A DNA stretch of 8,103 bases, taken from the NCBI GenBank assembly GCA_015493405.1, contig WGDF01000305.1, positions 1 to 8,103 of the forward strand, in the 5' to 3' direction. Under the pieces are notes generated by a model. That model was not told the DNA's origin, made no database searches, and was given only the letters and a program-made list of their open reading frames with translations. Positions 1 through 6,916 of the stretch are shown in pieces. The number at the start of each line of letters is the position of its first letter. The stretch's first letter is position 1. The stretch is from Flavobacteriaceae bacterium. Its GTDB lineage: Bacteria; Bacteroidota; Bacteroidia; Flavobacteriales; Flavobacteriaceae. The position numbers and the translations under genes were made by a program.

Positions 1-2028
1 GATTTAGACATGTTGGACTGGACGGATTCTTTAAAAGAGATGCAACGCAATTGGATTGGCAAATCCGTGGGGGCGCGTATCGCCTTTAATGTTGCCGGTA
101 GCGATAAAACTTTTGATGTGTTTACCACCCGCGCCGATACCCTTTATGGGGTTACTTTTATGGTAATGGCACCGGAGCATGAGTTAGTCAATGAAATAAC
201 GACACCTGAACAACGGAAAAAAGTCCAAGCTTACCAGGCGCAAGCTGCTCGCAAGACCGAACGCGAACGTATGACCGAAGTCAAAGAAAAAACCGGTGTG
301 TTTACCGGTGCTTATGCTGAGCATCCTTTGACCGGTGAAAAAATTCCGATTTGGATTAGTGATTATGTGCTTGCGGGATATGGTACCGGCGCCATTATGG
401 CAGTGCCGTCAGGCGATCAGCGTGATTATGAGTTTGCCCGACAATTTGACATCCCAATTATCAATATTTTTGAAGGAAATGATATCAGTGAAAAAGCTAA
501 TGAAGATAAAGATGCGGTTTTAATGAACTCCGAATTTTTGAACGGTTTGCCTGCAAAAGAAGCGATTCCACGTATGATAGCCGAATTAGAAAAGCGTGGT
601 GTCGGTCATGCTGAAGTGAATTACCGTTTGCGAGATGCCGTTTTTTCACGTCAACGTTATTGGGGCGAACCGGTTCCGATATATTTTAAAAATGGTGTAG
701 CAACGGCACTTCCCGAAAAACATCTACCTTTGGAATTACCCGAAGTTGAAAAATATTTACCCACAGAAGACGGACAACCGCCTTTGGGAAACGCCAAAAA
801 TTGGGCTTGGGATGAAACGGCCGAACAAATAGTGTCAGTCGATTTAATTGATCATCAAAGTATTTTTCCTATTGAATTGAATACGATGCCCGGTTGGGCG
901 GGTAGTTCGTGGTATTTTAACCGCTATATGGATCCGCATAACAATAGTGAACCATTTAGTCAAGAAGCTGTGAATTATTGGCAAAAAGTTGATCTGTATC
1001 TCGGGGGAAGTGAACATGCCACCGGACATTTACTTTATAGTCGTTTTTGGCAAAAATTTTTATTCGATATCGGTCAAGTGCCTGCACCGGAATACAGCAT
1101 CAAATTAATCAATCAAGGAATGATTTTGGGTAACTCTGCTTTTGCTTACCGAATCAACGGCACAAATCAGTTTGTATCCATTGGTTTGAAAGACCAATAT
1201 GACACGACCCCTATTCACGTTGATGTCAATATGGTGGATGATTATGATTATTTGGATACGGAAAAATTTAAAGCTTGGCGACCCGATTTTAATGATGCTG
1301 AATTTATTTTGGAAGACGGTAAATACAAAGTAGGTCGGGAAGTTGAGAAAATGTCCAAATCTAAATATAATGTTGTTAATCCCGATGATATCGTCGCTCA
1401 ATATGGTGCCGATACCCTACGAATGTACGAAATGTTTTTAGGCCCCATTGAAATCGCTAAGCCTTGGAATACTGCAGGGCTCAAAGGTGTGCATAATTTC
1501 TTACGTAAGTTTTGGGCTTTATTTCATACTGACGGTATGTTTGATGTTTCGTTGGAACAACCTACCGAGCAAGAATTGAAAATACTACATAAAACGATTA
1601 AAAAAGTAACCGAAGATATTGAGAATTTTTCTTTTAATACGGCGGTTAGTCAATTTATGATTGCGGTAAATGAATTGGGAAAACTCAAAACCAATAAACG
1701 TCAAATTTTATCGCCACTAGTGATTTTGCTGGCACCTTTTGCGCCACATTTGGCTGAAGAATTATGGGAAGAATTGGGTCACGATAAAAGTATTTCGAAT
1801 GAACTATATCCGAAATATGAAGCCCGATATCTTAAAGAAAGCACCAAAACCTATCCAATTATGCTTAACGGCAAGATGCGCCATAAATTGGATCTGCCGG
1901 CCGATTGGAGCAAAGAGGAAATTGAACAAGCCGTCTTAAATGATGAAAAGGTTAAGACTATTTTATCAGATAAAGTTTTGAAAAAGGTTATTGTCGTCCC
2001 GGGAAAAATTGTAAATCTAGTGGTCTGA
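1..2028 (+). CDS. leuS: Leucyl-tRNA synthetase, C-terminal part (5' end outside window)
   Basis: Cytoplasmic class I aminoacyl-tRNA synthetase that charges tRNA-Leu with leucine. The frame is open from base 1 (first codons read DLDM), so the ATG at 10 is internal. About 675 codons are present; flavobacterial LeuRS is usually about 930-945 residues, so roughly 260 residues including the HIGH motif lie upstream. Visible in order: the CP1 editing domain with TTRADTLYG (124-150) and GDQRD (412-426); the return to the catalytic core with SRQRYWGEP (near 646-672), TMPGWAGSSWYF (883-918) and GGSEHATGH (1003-1029); the KMSKS ATP-binding loop (1348-1362); the helical anticodon-binding domain (about 1450-1800); and the small C-terminal tRNA-binding domain ending VPGKIVNLVV. 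The editing motif has GD where many bacterial LeuRS have HD; I recall the same in Flavobacterium, so it is probably lineage-typical. No frameshift is seen. Identification is very secure. Confidence 0.98.
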   Translation, partial: DLDMLDWTDSLKEMQRNWIGKSVGARIAFNVAGSDKTFDVFTTRADTLYGVTFMVMAPEHELVNEITTPEQRKKVQAYQAQAARKTERERMTEVKEKTGVFTGAYAEHPLTGEKIPIWISDYVLAGYGTGAIMAVPSGDQRDYEFARQFDIPIINIFEGNDISEKANEDKDAVLMNSEFLNGLPAKEAIPRMIAELEKRGVGHAEVNYRLRDAVFSRQRYWGEPVPIYFKNGVATALPEKHLPLELPEVEKYLPTEDGQPPLGNAKNWAWDETAEQIVSVDLIDHQSIFPIELNTMPGWAGSSWYFNRYMDPHNNSEPFSQEAVNYWQKVDLYLGGSEHATGHLLYSRFWQKFLFDIGQVPAPEYSIKLINQGMILGNSAFAYRINGTNQFVSIGLKDQYDTTPIHVDVNMVDDYDYLDTEKFKAWRPDFNDAEFILEDGKYKVGREVEKMSKSKYNVVNPDDIVAQYGADTLRMYEMFLGPIEIAKPWNTAGLKGVHNFLRKFWALFHTDGMFDVSLEQPTEQELKILHKTIKKVTEDIENFSFNTAVSQFMIAVNELGKLKTNKRQILSPLVILLAPFAPHLAEELWEELGHDKSISNELYPKYEARYLKESTKTYPIMLNGKMRHKLDLPADWSKEEIEQAVLNDEKVKTILSDKVLKKVIVVPGKIVNLVV

Positions 2029-2041
2029 TTTTTATAGATTT
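2013..2041. repeat. 7-bp inverted repeat across the convergent gene ends
   Basis: AAATCTA (2013-2019) and TAGATTT (2035-2041) are perfect reverse complements separated by 15 bp. They span the leuS stop codon and the stop codon of the convergent lyase-like gene. The stem is AT-rich and there is no T-run after it on the plus strand. On the minus strand it is followed by a modest T-rich stretch. It could be a weak terminator for the reverse gene, but it may well be chance. Confidence 0.25.
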
Positions 2042-2901
2042 TGACCTAAAAACACCCGTTGTGCTTCATTATATGCATTTTCAAAAGCAGTCATATTGAG
2101 GCCTGTATCCTTATGTTTTCGGGTAAAATAAGTCAGTAGTTTTTCAGTAGGTAAATTGCCCACCAATTCATCTTTAGCCATAGGGCAGCCTCCAAAACCT
2201 TTAATGGCACTGTCAAAGCGTCGGCATCCCGATTGGTAAGCCGCATCGACCTTATCAAACCAAGTTTGTGGATGGGTATGCAGATGGGCGCCAAATTCAA
2301 TTTCGGGATATTTTGGAATCAGATAAGAAAAGATATGTTTGATGCTTTCGGTTTGAGCCGTTCCAACAGTATCGGACAATGAAATCAGACGCACGCCTAA
2401 AGCTTTAACTTTGACCACCCATTCTTCGACTATAGATGCGTCCCAAGGATCGCCGTAAGGATTTCCAAATCCCATTGAAAAATAGACATTTACTTTTTTA
2501 TGGTGTTTATGGGCCAGATTCATAATGTGTTTGAGCAAGTCACAAGATTCGCCTATGGTTTTAGAGGTATTTCGCATTTGAAATATCTCGGAAAGTGAAA
2601 ACGGATAGCCTAAATAATCGATTTGATCATATTTAACCGCATCTTGAACGCCTCGCAAATTAGCAATGATGGCTAGTAATTTGGTCGGTGTATTTGATAA
2701 GTCAAGTGCTTCGACGACTTGTGCCGTGTCACGCATCTGCGGAATGGCTTTAGGCGAAACAAAACTCCCGAAATCTATGGTGTCATAGCCGACGTTCAAC
2801 AGACTTTGAATGTAACGCACTTTATCTTGAGTTGGAATAAAAGATTTGATACCTTGCATGGCATCACGCGGACATTCTATGATTTTGAGGCTTTGATCCA
2901 A
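2032..2901 (-). CDS. Hydroxymethylglutaryl-CoA lyase-like DRE-TIM enzyme
   Basis: A 289-residue TIM-barrel protein of the HMG-CoA lyase (MvaB/HMGCL) branch. Classical members split HMG-CoA into acetyl-CoA and acetoacetate in leucine and ketone-body catabolism, in the cytoplasm. Seen: ECPRDAMQG (9-17, aligning with the family's VGPRDGLQN; R12 and D13 are the catalytic Arg and metal-binding Asp), SFVSPKAIPQM (46-56), the metal histidines H206 and H208 in GAHLHTHP, and the Cys-loop GFGGCP (C239) followed by GNLPTE (N249). Two positions differ from the human enzyme: the glutamate equivalent to human E72 is D43, and the Asp after the second metal His (HCHD) is Thr. I recall the same changes in Flavobacterium homologues, so this may be a subfamily whose substrate is not proven. 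The start is TTG at 2901, five residues before KIIECPRD; an in-frame TAA lies 15 bp upstream and no ATG occurs earlier than M15, inside the conserved motif. There is no clear Shine-Dalgarno sequence. The gene converges on leuS with 3 bp between stops. Confidence 0.88.
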   Translation of the reverse strand: MDQSLKIIECPRDAMQGIKSFIPTQDKVRYIQSLLNVGYDTIDFGSFVSPKAIPQMRDTAQVVEALDLSNTPTKLLAIIANLRGVQDAVKYDQIDYLGYPFSLSEIFQMRNTSKTIGESCDLLKHIMNLAHKHHKKVNVYFSMGFGNPYGDPWDASIVEEWVVKVKALGVRLISLSDTVGTAQTESIKHIFSYLIPKYPEIEFGAHLHTHPQTWFDKVDAAYQSGCRRFDSAIKGFGGCPMAKDELVGNLPTEKLLTYFTRKHKDTGLNMTAFENAYNEAQRVFLGQNL

Positions 2902-3039
2902 GTTAAATTCAATTTTTTAAAAGATAAAGATATAAATAAATTGTGAACATGATGCCGATAAGCATTATAATTAATACGGCTATTATTTTTAAAGTGATTT
3001 TGACTCCAAAGGTTCAAAAAAATATTGAAACGCTTGGCA

Positions 3040-3066
3040 CTTTTAAAGGGACATAAGCTTTTAAAG
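3040..3066. repeat. Direct repeat of palindromic 9-mer CTTTTAAAG
   Basis: CTTTTAAAG occurs at 3040-3048 and again at 3058-3066, 18 bp apart. Each copy is itself nearly self-complementary (CTTT-T-AAAG), and the second sits inside the larger palindrome GCTTTTAAAGC (3057-3067). The pair lies just upstream of the -7 box at 3081 and overlaps where a -33 element would be. This is the layout of an operator for a dimeric regulator, but in AT-rich DNA the match could be fortuitous. Confidence 0.4.
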
Positions 3067-3080
3067 CAAACAATTAATAG

Positions 3081-3088
3081 TATATTTG
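3081..3088 (+). promoter_or_regulatory. Bacteroidota-type -7 promoter box (TATATTTG)
   Basis: TATATTTG fits the Bacteroidetes sigma-70 -7 consensus TAnnTTTG in full and lies 21 bp before the lipoprotein start at 3110. No good TTG -33 element is present at the usual 17-23 bp distance; that position is occupied by the second CTTTTAAAG repeat. This would give a very short 5' leader for the lipoprotein mRNA. Confidence 0.55.
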
Positions 3089-3109
3089 TAATCTTAAATA
3101 CTTTAATTT

Positions 3110-5470
3110 ATGAGAGCTTTTACCAAGTTGATTTTAAGTCTGTTATTAATCGGAATCGTAGCGTGTCAATCACCGTCAAAACAAAAGAAAATTGTACTTT
3201 TTGACTTTATTCCGCCCCAAACATCTTACATTATTAAAGTTAATAAACCTGTTTTTTTGCAACAATCGAATCCTATTATTCTTGATGCTTATTTGAGCCA
3301 AACCGATAAAGATTTTTTATCAAAAGCCACTTTTCAATTACCCTTTAACCTTAATATATTGCAAAATAATTCCAAGATTAAAGGCTTTATTGCCGTCGGA
3401 AAAACATCTGGTTTAGATAGTTTATTTAACGGAAAATCAGTCTCTTATGATAAATTTAAAATTTATACGGAGCCTTACCGAAAACAAACTTATTATGCAA
3501 CAGTGATTCGGAATATGACTTTTATTTCCAATCAAAAAATGTTTATTGAAAATTGCATTCGCGATCGAGAAACATTTGGCCGACTATCACACAATCCCTC
3601 TTTCAATAAAGGAATTCAAAGTTTGGACAATAATGCGGCGATGAATGTCGTAAGTTTTTTGACCCGTTTAAAAACAGATGATTTTTACCGGACGGCTTTT
3701 AAAATTAAAAAAGAAGATATCGGAAGTTGGCAATTTTTTGATTTGGTAGAATCCGAAAAGCAAATTATGACAGGTATTAGTTTGTCCAAAGACTCAACAA
3801 GTGTTTTGGCCGGCATCTTTAGGGGTATTAAACCTGTGAAACAAAATTTTGCACATTTAGTTCCTTTTGCCATTGACGAAGCGGTCCAATTGAGCTTTGA
3901 TGATTTTAAAACTTTTGCGCGCCAATTGGGGCATTATGAACCTTATGCGCCGCGACGCGTTGTGCCCAACAGACAGATTTTGAACGGTTTGAAAGCATTG
4001 AGCTATTTTTCTGAAAGTCAAAATAAAGCCTTCTTGTTACAATTTGAAAATCCTGATAAATTTATGGATAACGAGTCTGAAAAGGTAAAGGATTTTAACC
4101 ATTACAGCATTTATAAATTCCCCTATAACAATTTGATTAACAGTTATTTTTCAAATATTTTACCCCATATTTCAGCCCAATATTACACGCTAATTGACGG
4201 CCAGATTCTAATCACTGAAACGGAAGCTTATATGGAAAAAGTATTAAATGATATTCAGAATGGATCAACCTTATCTCATAGTGAAATTTACAGCAAACTC
4301 AAGGCCGAAATTCCGGATGCTTATCAGTTGATTTTGTTTAGAAACAAATTAGCGCTTAATGGAAAGAAATATATGAAAGCGCAAACCTATAGGATTGAAT
4401 CCGGAACGGTTTTTACCAATTTAATTCTTAAAAATTTTGACAATAGTTCCAATCAAACTATTATAGAGCAAGTCTTGTCATATACTTTAAAAGATTTACC
4501 CCATCACGATCCGCAACTCGTTTACAATCATAAAACCAAGACTTTTAATGTGATATATCAAGATGAGCAAAACAGATTGACTTTGATTGATTTCAAGGGA
4601 AAAACTTTGTGGCAAACGGCTATTAAAGATAAAATTTTGGGTAGAATACATCAAGTTGACCTATTGCGTAATCACAAATTGCAATACACTTTTGTAACGT
4701 CACATCATTGGCAGGTGATTGATCGTTTGGGACGCGAGGTGTCGCATTTTCCATCCTATTTTTTGCAGCCCATCACCCAAGGAATCAGTGTGTTTGATTA
4801 TGACAAGAACCGCAAATACCGTTTCGGCATAACACAAGCTGACAAATTCAGGCTGTTTGATAATCAAGCCCGAAAAGTCAAAGGGTTTAAAGTAAAAACG
4901 GCGGAGGATATCATGGCACCGCCACAGCATTTTAGGATTGGATCAAAAGATTTTATCCAACTGCAAGATGCCGGCGGCCGGTTATATCTCTTAAACCGAC
5001 GTGGAGAACCCCGTCTCAAAGTCTCACAAAAATTTGAAACGACGCGCAATCCGTGGGGCGTTTATAAGCAAAAATTTGTCAATATTGATGACGGCAATCA
5101 TCTCATTGCAATCAGTTTATCGGGTCAAGTCAAAACATCTGAACTCGACTTGGGCAGTCAGATTTTATCGCAAATAAAATTTCATACTTTAGCAGCTGTA
5201 GCCGGAAATAATTTGTTGATAAACAAAAAGTTAATCTCATTGGATTTGGGAAATTACAGTCGGCCGGAAATTTATAAATTCAAAAATTCAGTTTTGATAT
5301 TCATAGCTAATATTGATAACAATCGTGTTTACGCCTTAGACCAACAAGGACTTATGCTGAAGAATTTTCCAATTATTGGACAACAAATTTTAGATTTCAG
5401 GGCAGACAAAACCGGGCGTTATTTATTGGTTTATGATAGTGCTCATAATTTGATTGTTTATAAGTTCTGA
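3110..5470 (+). CDS. Large lipoprotein with C-terminal beta-propeller-like repeats, function unknown
   Basis: A 786-residue exported lipoprotein. The N-terminus has a signal peptide with basic residues R2 and K6, a hydrophobic core (7-17) and a lipobox I-V-A-C with acylated Cys19. The residues after Cys (QSPSKQKK) are basic, without the acidic run that directs Bacteroidota lipoproteins to the cell surface, so I infer an outer-membrane lipoprotein facing the periplasm. Residues 33-45 (FIPPQTSYIIKVN) recall the start of DUF3352-type proteins; residues about 30-450 have no motif I can name. From about 480 to the end, a strand of the type hydrophobic-x-D-x-x-G recurs near 490, 534, 580, 625, 665, 706, 740 and 772, most often 40-46 residues apart, which suggests a seven- or eight-bladed propeller. 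I recall a similar conserved flavobacterial protein but know no established function. The gene has its own promoter and stands alone, with an 89-bp gap after it. Confidence 0.88.
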   Translation: MRAFTKLILSLLLIGIVACQSPSKQKKIVLFDFIPPQTSYIIKVNKPVFLQQSNPIILDAYLSQTDKDFLSKATFQLPFNLNILQNNSKIKGFIAVGKTSGLDSLFNGKSVSYDKFKIYTEPYRKQTYYATVIRNMTFISNQKMFIENCIRDRETFGRLSHNPSFNKGIQSLDNNAAMNVVSFLTRLKTDDFYRTAFKIKKEDIGSWQFFDLVESEKQIMTGISLSKDSTSVLAGIFRGIKPVKQNFAHLVPFAIDEAVQLSFDDFKTFARQLGHYEPYAPRRVVPNRQILNGLKALSYFSESQNKAFLLQFENPDKFMDNESEKVKDFNHYSIYKFPYNNLINSYFSNILPHISAQYYTLIDGQILITETEAYMEKVLNDIQNGSTLSHSEIYSKLKAEIPDAYQLILFRNKLALNGKKYMKAQTYRIESGTVFTNLILKNFDNSSNQTIIEQVLSYTLKDLPHHDPQLVYNHKTKTFNVIYQDEQNRLTLIDFKGKTLWQTAIKDKILGRIHQVDLLRNHKLQYTFVTSHHWQVIDRLGREVSHFPSYFLQPITQGISVFDYDKNRKYRFGITQADKFRLFDNQARKVKGFKVKTAEDIMAPPQHFRIGSKDFIQLQDAGGRLYLLNRRGEPRLKVSQKFETTRNPWGVYKQKFVNIDDGNHLIAISLSGQVKTSELDLGSQILSQIKFHTLAAVAGNNLLINKKLISLDLGNYSRPEIYKFKNSVLIFIANIDNNRVYALDQQGLMLKNFPIIGQQILDFRADKTGRYLLVYDSAHNLIVYKF

Positions 5471-5503
5471 GATTTTTTTACCGCCGTTTATTAGAAATGA
5501 TCA

Positions 5504-5524
5504 TATTTATAATTGTTATAAATA
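5504..5524. repeat. Perfect 9-bp inverted repeat, possible operator
   Basis: TATTTATAA (5504-5512) and TTATAAATA (5516-5524) are perfect reverse complements around a TTG centre. The element is entirely A/T in its arms, has no T-run after it, and lies 5 bp upstream of the -7 box at 5530, so it covers the -33 region of the likely promoter. That position favours a repressor or activator binding site over a terminator. AT-rich background makes chance symmetry possible, though nine matched pairs is more than usual. Confidence 0.4.
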
Positions 5525-5529
5525 AATCG

Positions 5530-5537
5530 TAATTTTG
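5530..5537 (+). promoter_or_regulatory. Bacteroidota-type -7 promoter box (TAATTTTG) for the downstream operon
   Basis: TAATTTTG matches TAnnTTTG fully and ends 22 bp before the ATG at 5560. The nearest TTG (5513-5515, centre of the inverted repeat) is 14 bp upstream of the box, closer than the usual 17-23 bp. It is the only likely promoter between the lipoprotein gene and the packed genes that follow, so it is inferred to serve all four. Confidence 0.55.
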
Positions 5538-5559
5538 TAGGACTTTAAAAATATATAAA

Positions 5560-5991
5560 ATGATTAAATTTTTGCATGGCAGTTGGGCTATTTTGGTTTT
5601 ATTGATGTTTGTATTGACTTTGATAAATTATCTATCGGCTTATTATAAAAATCGTATTTTTGATATTAATCGCGATTTTCGTTTGGCTAGTTTTACGCTG
5701 ATTACTTTCGTTATTCAAGCTTTATTAGGCTTATTAACTTGGTTTACATCTTCCTATTTTCAAGGTATTCAACGGGGACATATGGGTGCTTATATGAAAA
5801 ATGCTCATGATCGTTTGTTGGTTGTAGAACATCCGACCATGATGCTTATCGCTTTAGTTTTAGCTTTTTATGGTTTTAACCGTATGAAAAAAGCAGAGCA
5901 TTCCAAAAAGAAATATATGGCAATTATCATCTTTTACGGTTTATCATTTTTGTTGATTTTGGGACGTATTCCTTGGAAAACTTGGTTGTAG
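5560..5991 (+). CDS. Small four-helix integral membrane protein ("cytochrome B"-labelled family)
   Basis: A 143-residue inner-membrane protein with four predicted hydrophobic segments (about 9-28, 43-62, 92-106, 120-137) and short basic loops. Two histidines sit where the family I recall keeps them: H6 in the N-terminal LHGSW (homologues often read LHSTLRW or similar) and H91 in VEHPTMM at the start of helix 3. H74 and H83 lie in the loop before it. Such proteins are often labelled cytochrome B or hypothetical membrane protein; haem binding through H6 and H91 is only an inference. The ATG at 5560 is preferred because the conserved LHG follows at once and a -7 box lies just upstream. The stop codon touches the ATG of the next gene, which suggests translational coupling with the glycosyltransferase. 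Confidence 0.8.
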   Translation: MIKFLHGSWAILVLLMFVLTLINYLSAYYKNRIFDINRDFRLASFTLITFVIQALLGLLTWFTSSYFQGIQRGHMGAYMKNAHDRLLVVEHPTMMLIALVLAFYGFNRMKKAEHSKKKYMAIIIFYGLSFLLILGRIPWKTWL

Positions 5992-6885
5992 ATGGTGTTT
6001 TTATCAGTTATTATTTGCACTTATAACCGCGATAAGCACATCAAACGGGCTTTGGAGAGTTTGGTGCATCAAGATTTTGACCGTAAGGCTTATGAAATTA
6101 TCGTAGTCGATAACCATTCGACGGATAATACCGGCGAGATTATACAGCGTTTTAAGCAAGACCATCCCGATTACAATATTAGGCTGACCAAGGAACTGCG
6201 TCAGGGTTTATCTTTTGCGCGTAATAAAGGATTGTCATTGGCACAAGGCACCTACATTTCTTATATAGATGATGATGGTATAGCTCGAGAAGATTATGTG
6301 CGTCAAATCAAAGCTTATATGGAGCAGTTTCCCGATGATGTTGCCTTTGGTGGCAAAGTTTTACCCAAATATGAAAAAGGAAGTGCGCCGCCTTGGATGA
6401 CGGCTTATATTGAACGGATTATCTCCATTGTTGATTTGGGAGGCCAAGTCAAAGTTTTAAAAAAAATATATCCGGTCGGTTGTAATATGATTTTTAAAAA
6501 AGCTGTTTTTGACCAAATCGGAGGCTTTAATACGGCTTTAAAATTACGCTCTGACGACAAATATATTTTTCTAAAAATAAGAGAAGCCGGTTTTCGGGTG
6601 TTATATTTGCCCAAAGTGGTGGTTTGGCATTTTATCGACGATTTTCGCAATACGCTGGCTTATGTCAAAAAAGTCAGTCGTTTAAATGGCGAAGCCGAAC
6701 GTACGCGAATTCAAACTTTGAGTCAAAAACGACGGAAAACCTATGTTTTACGCTTGGCCGATTATGTTTTCAAATTGGGAGCAGCAAGCATTCTTTGGAT
6801 TGGTTATATCTTTAAAGGACAGGATGTAAAAGGAAAAGCCTTATATTTGTCGATGTGGCATGCTTTACGAAGTTTTATAAAATAG
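5992..6885 (+). CDS. Glycosyltransferase family 2
   Basis: A 297-residue GT-A-fold glycosyltransferase (GT2, Pfam Glycos_transf_2). It would move a sugar from a nucleotide donor to a growing surface glycan or lipid at the cytoplasmic face. Seen: the N-terminal SVIICTYNR (5-13), VVDNHSTDNT (38-47) with D40 as the nucleotide-binding Asp, QGLSFARNKG (71-80), the metal-binding DDD at 93-95, a conserved GCNMIFKKAVFDQIGGFN stretch (163-180), and SDDKYIFLKI (187-196) in place of the usual GED catalytic segment, followed by VWH (211-213). A hydrophobic patch near 263-274 (GAASILWIGYIF) could anchor it to the membrane. The start directly abuts the preceding stop, and the next gene begins 31 bp after this one ends. 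An A8 tract lies at 6459-6466. Donor and acceptor cannot be told from sequence. Confidence 0.93.
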   Translation: MVFLSVIICTYNRDKHIKRALESLVHQDFDRKAYEIIVVDNHSTDNTGEIIQRFKQDHPDYNIRLTKELRQGLSFARNKGLSLAQGTYISYIDDDGIAREDYVRQIKAYMEQFPDDVAFGGKVLPKYEKGSAPPWMTAYIERIISIVDLGGQVKVLKKIYPVGCNMIFKKAVFDQIGGFNTALKLRSDDKYIFLKIREAGFRVLYLPKVVVWHFIDDFRNTLAYVKKVSRLNGEAERTRIQTLSQKRRKTYVLRLADYVFKLGAASILWIGYIFKGQDVKGKALYLSMWHALRSFIK

Positions 6886-6916
6886 GCTCAGCAATAAATA
6901 GAATAGATAAAAACAG

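Larger units (their letters stand above)
2902..3109. other. Divergent intergenic region with candidate control elements
   Basis: 208 bp between the reverse lyase-like gene and the forward lipoprotein gene. It contains a -7 box and a pair of CTTTTAAAG repeats on the lipoprotein side (listed separately). On the lyase side I find no perfect TAnnTTTG box on the minus strand; the nearest is AACCTTTG, with one mismatch, near 3006-3013. A short hydrophobic minus-strand frame (about 3013-2909) lacks a proper start and is treated under findings. No RNA gene is recognised. Confidence 0.6.

Noticed and set aside
412..426. GDQRD instead of HDxRD in the LeuRS editing domain as a sign of lost proofreading
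   Set aside because: The catalytic aspartates and the TTRADT motif are kept, and the same GDQRD form is, from memory, normal in Flavobacterium LeuRS.
844..1401. Reverse-strand open frames of 61 and 98 codons inside leuS
   Set aside because: They lie antisense to strongly conserved LeuRS sequence and encode low-complexity hydrophobic peptides without recognisable motifs.
2719..2946. Forward 75-codon frame across the start of the lyase-like gene
   Set aside because: Most of it is antisense to conserved lyase motifs; there is no promoter and no recognisable domain.
3033..3050. TTGGCAC at 3034-3040 as the -24 half of a sigma-54 promoter
   Set aside because: The required GC dinucleotide of the -12 element is GG here (3048-3049), and the downstream half does not resemble TTGC. 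Only half the consensus matches.
4700..5049. Reverse-strand open frames within the lipoprotein gene
   Set aside because: They are fully embedded antisense to a continuous coding frame with a clear protein pattern, and they overlap each other.
5471..5500. T7 run (5473-5479) right after the lipoprotein stop as an intrinsic terminator
   Set aside because: No stable GC-containing stem precedes the run, so I do not call a terminator.
6602..6849. Further TATATTTG -7 boxes inside the glycosyltransferase gene (6602-6609 and 6842-6849)
   Set aside because: They encode conserved-looking protein sequence, lack TTG partners at proper spacing, and show that the 8-mer occurs by chance in this AT-rich DNA. 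The second could in principle help express the DUF115 gene, but there is no further support.
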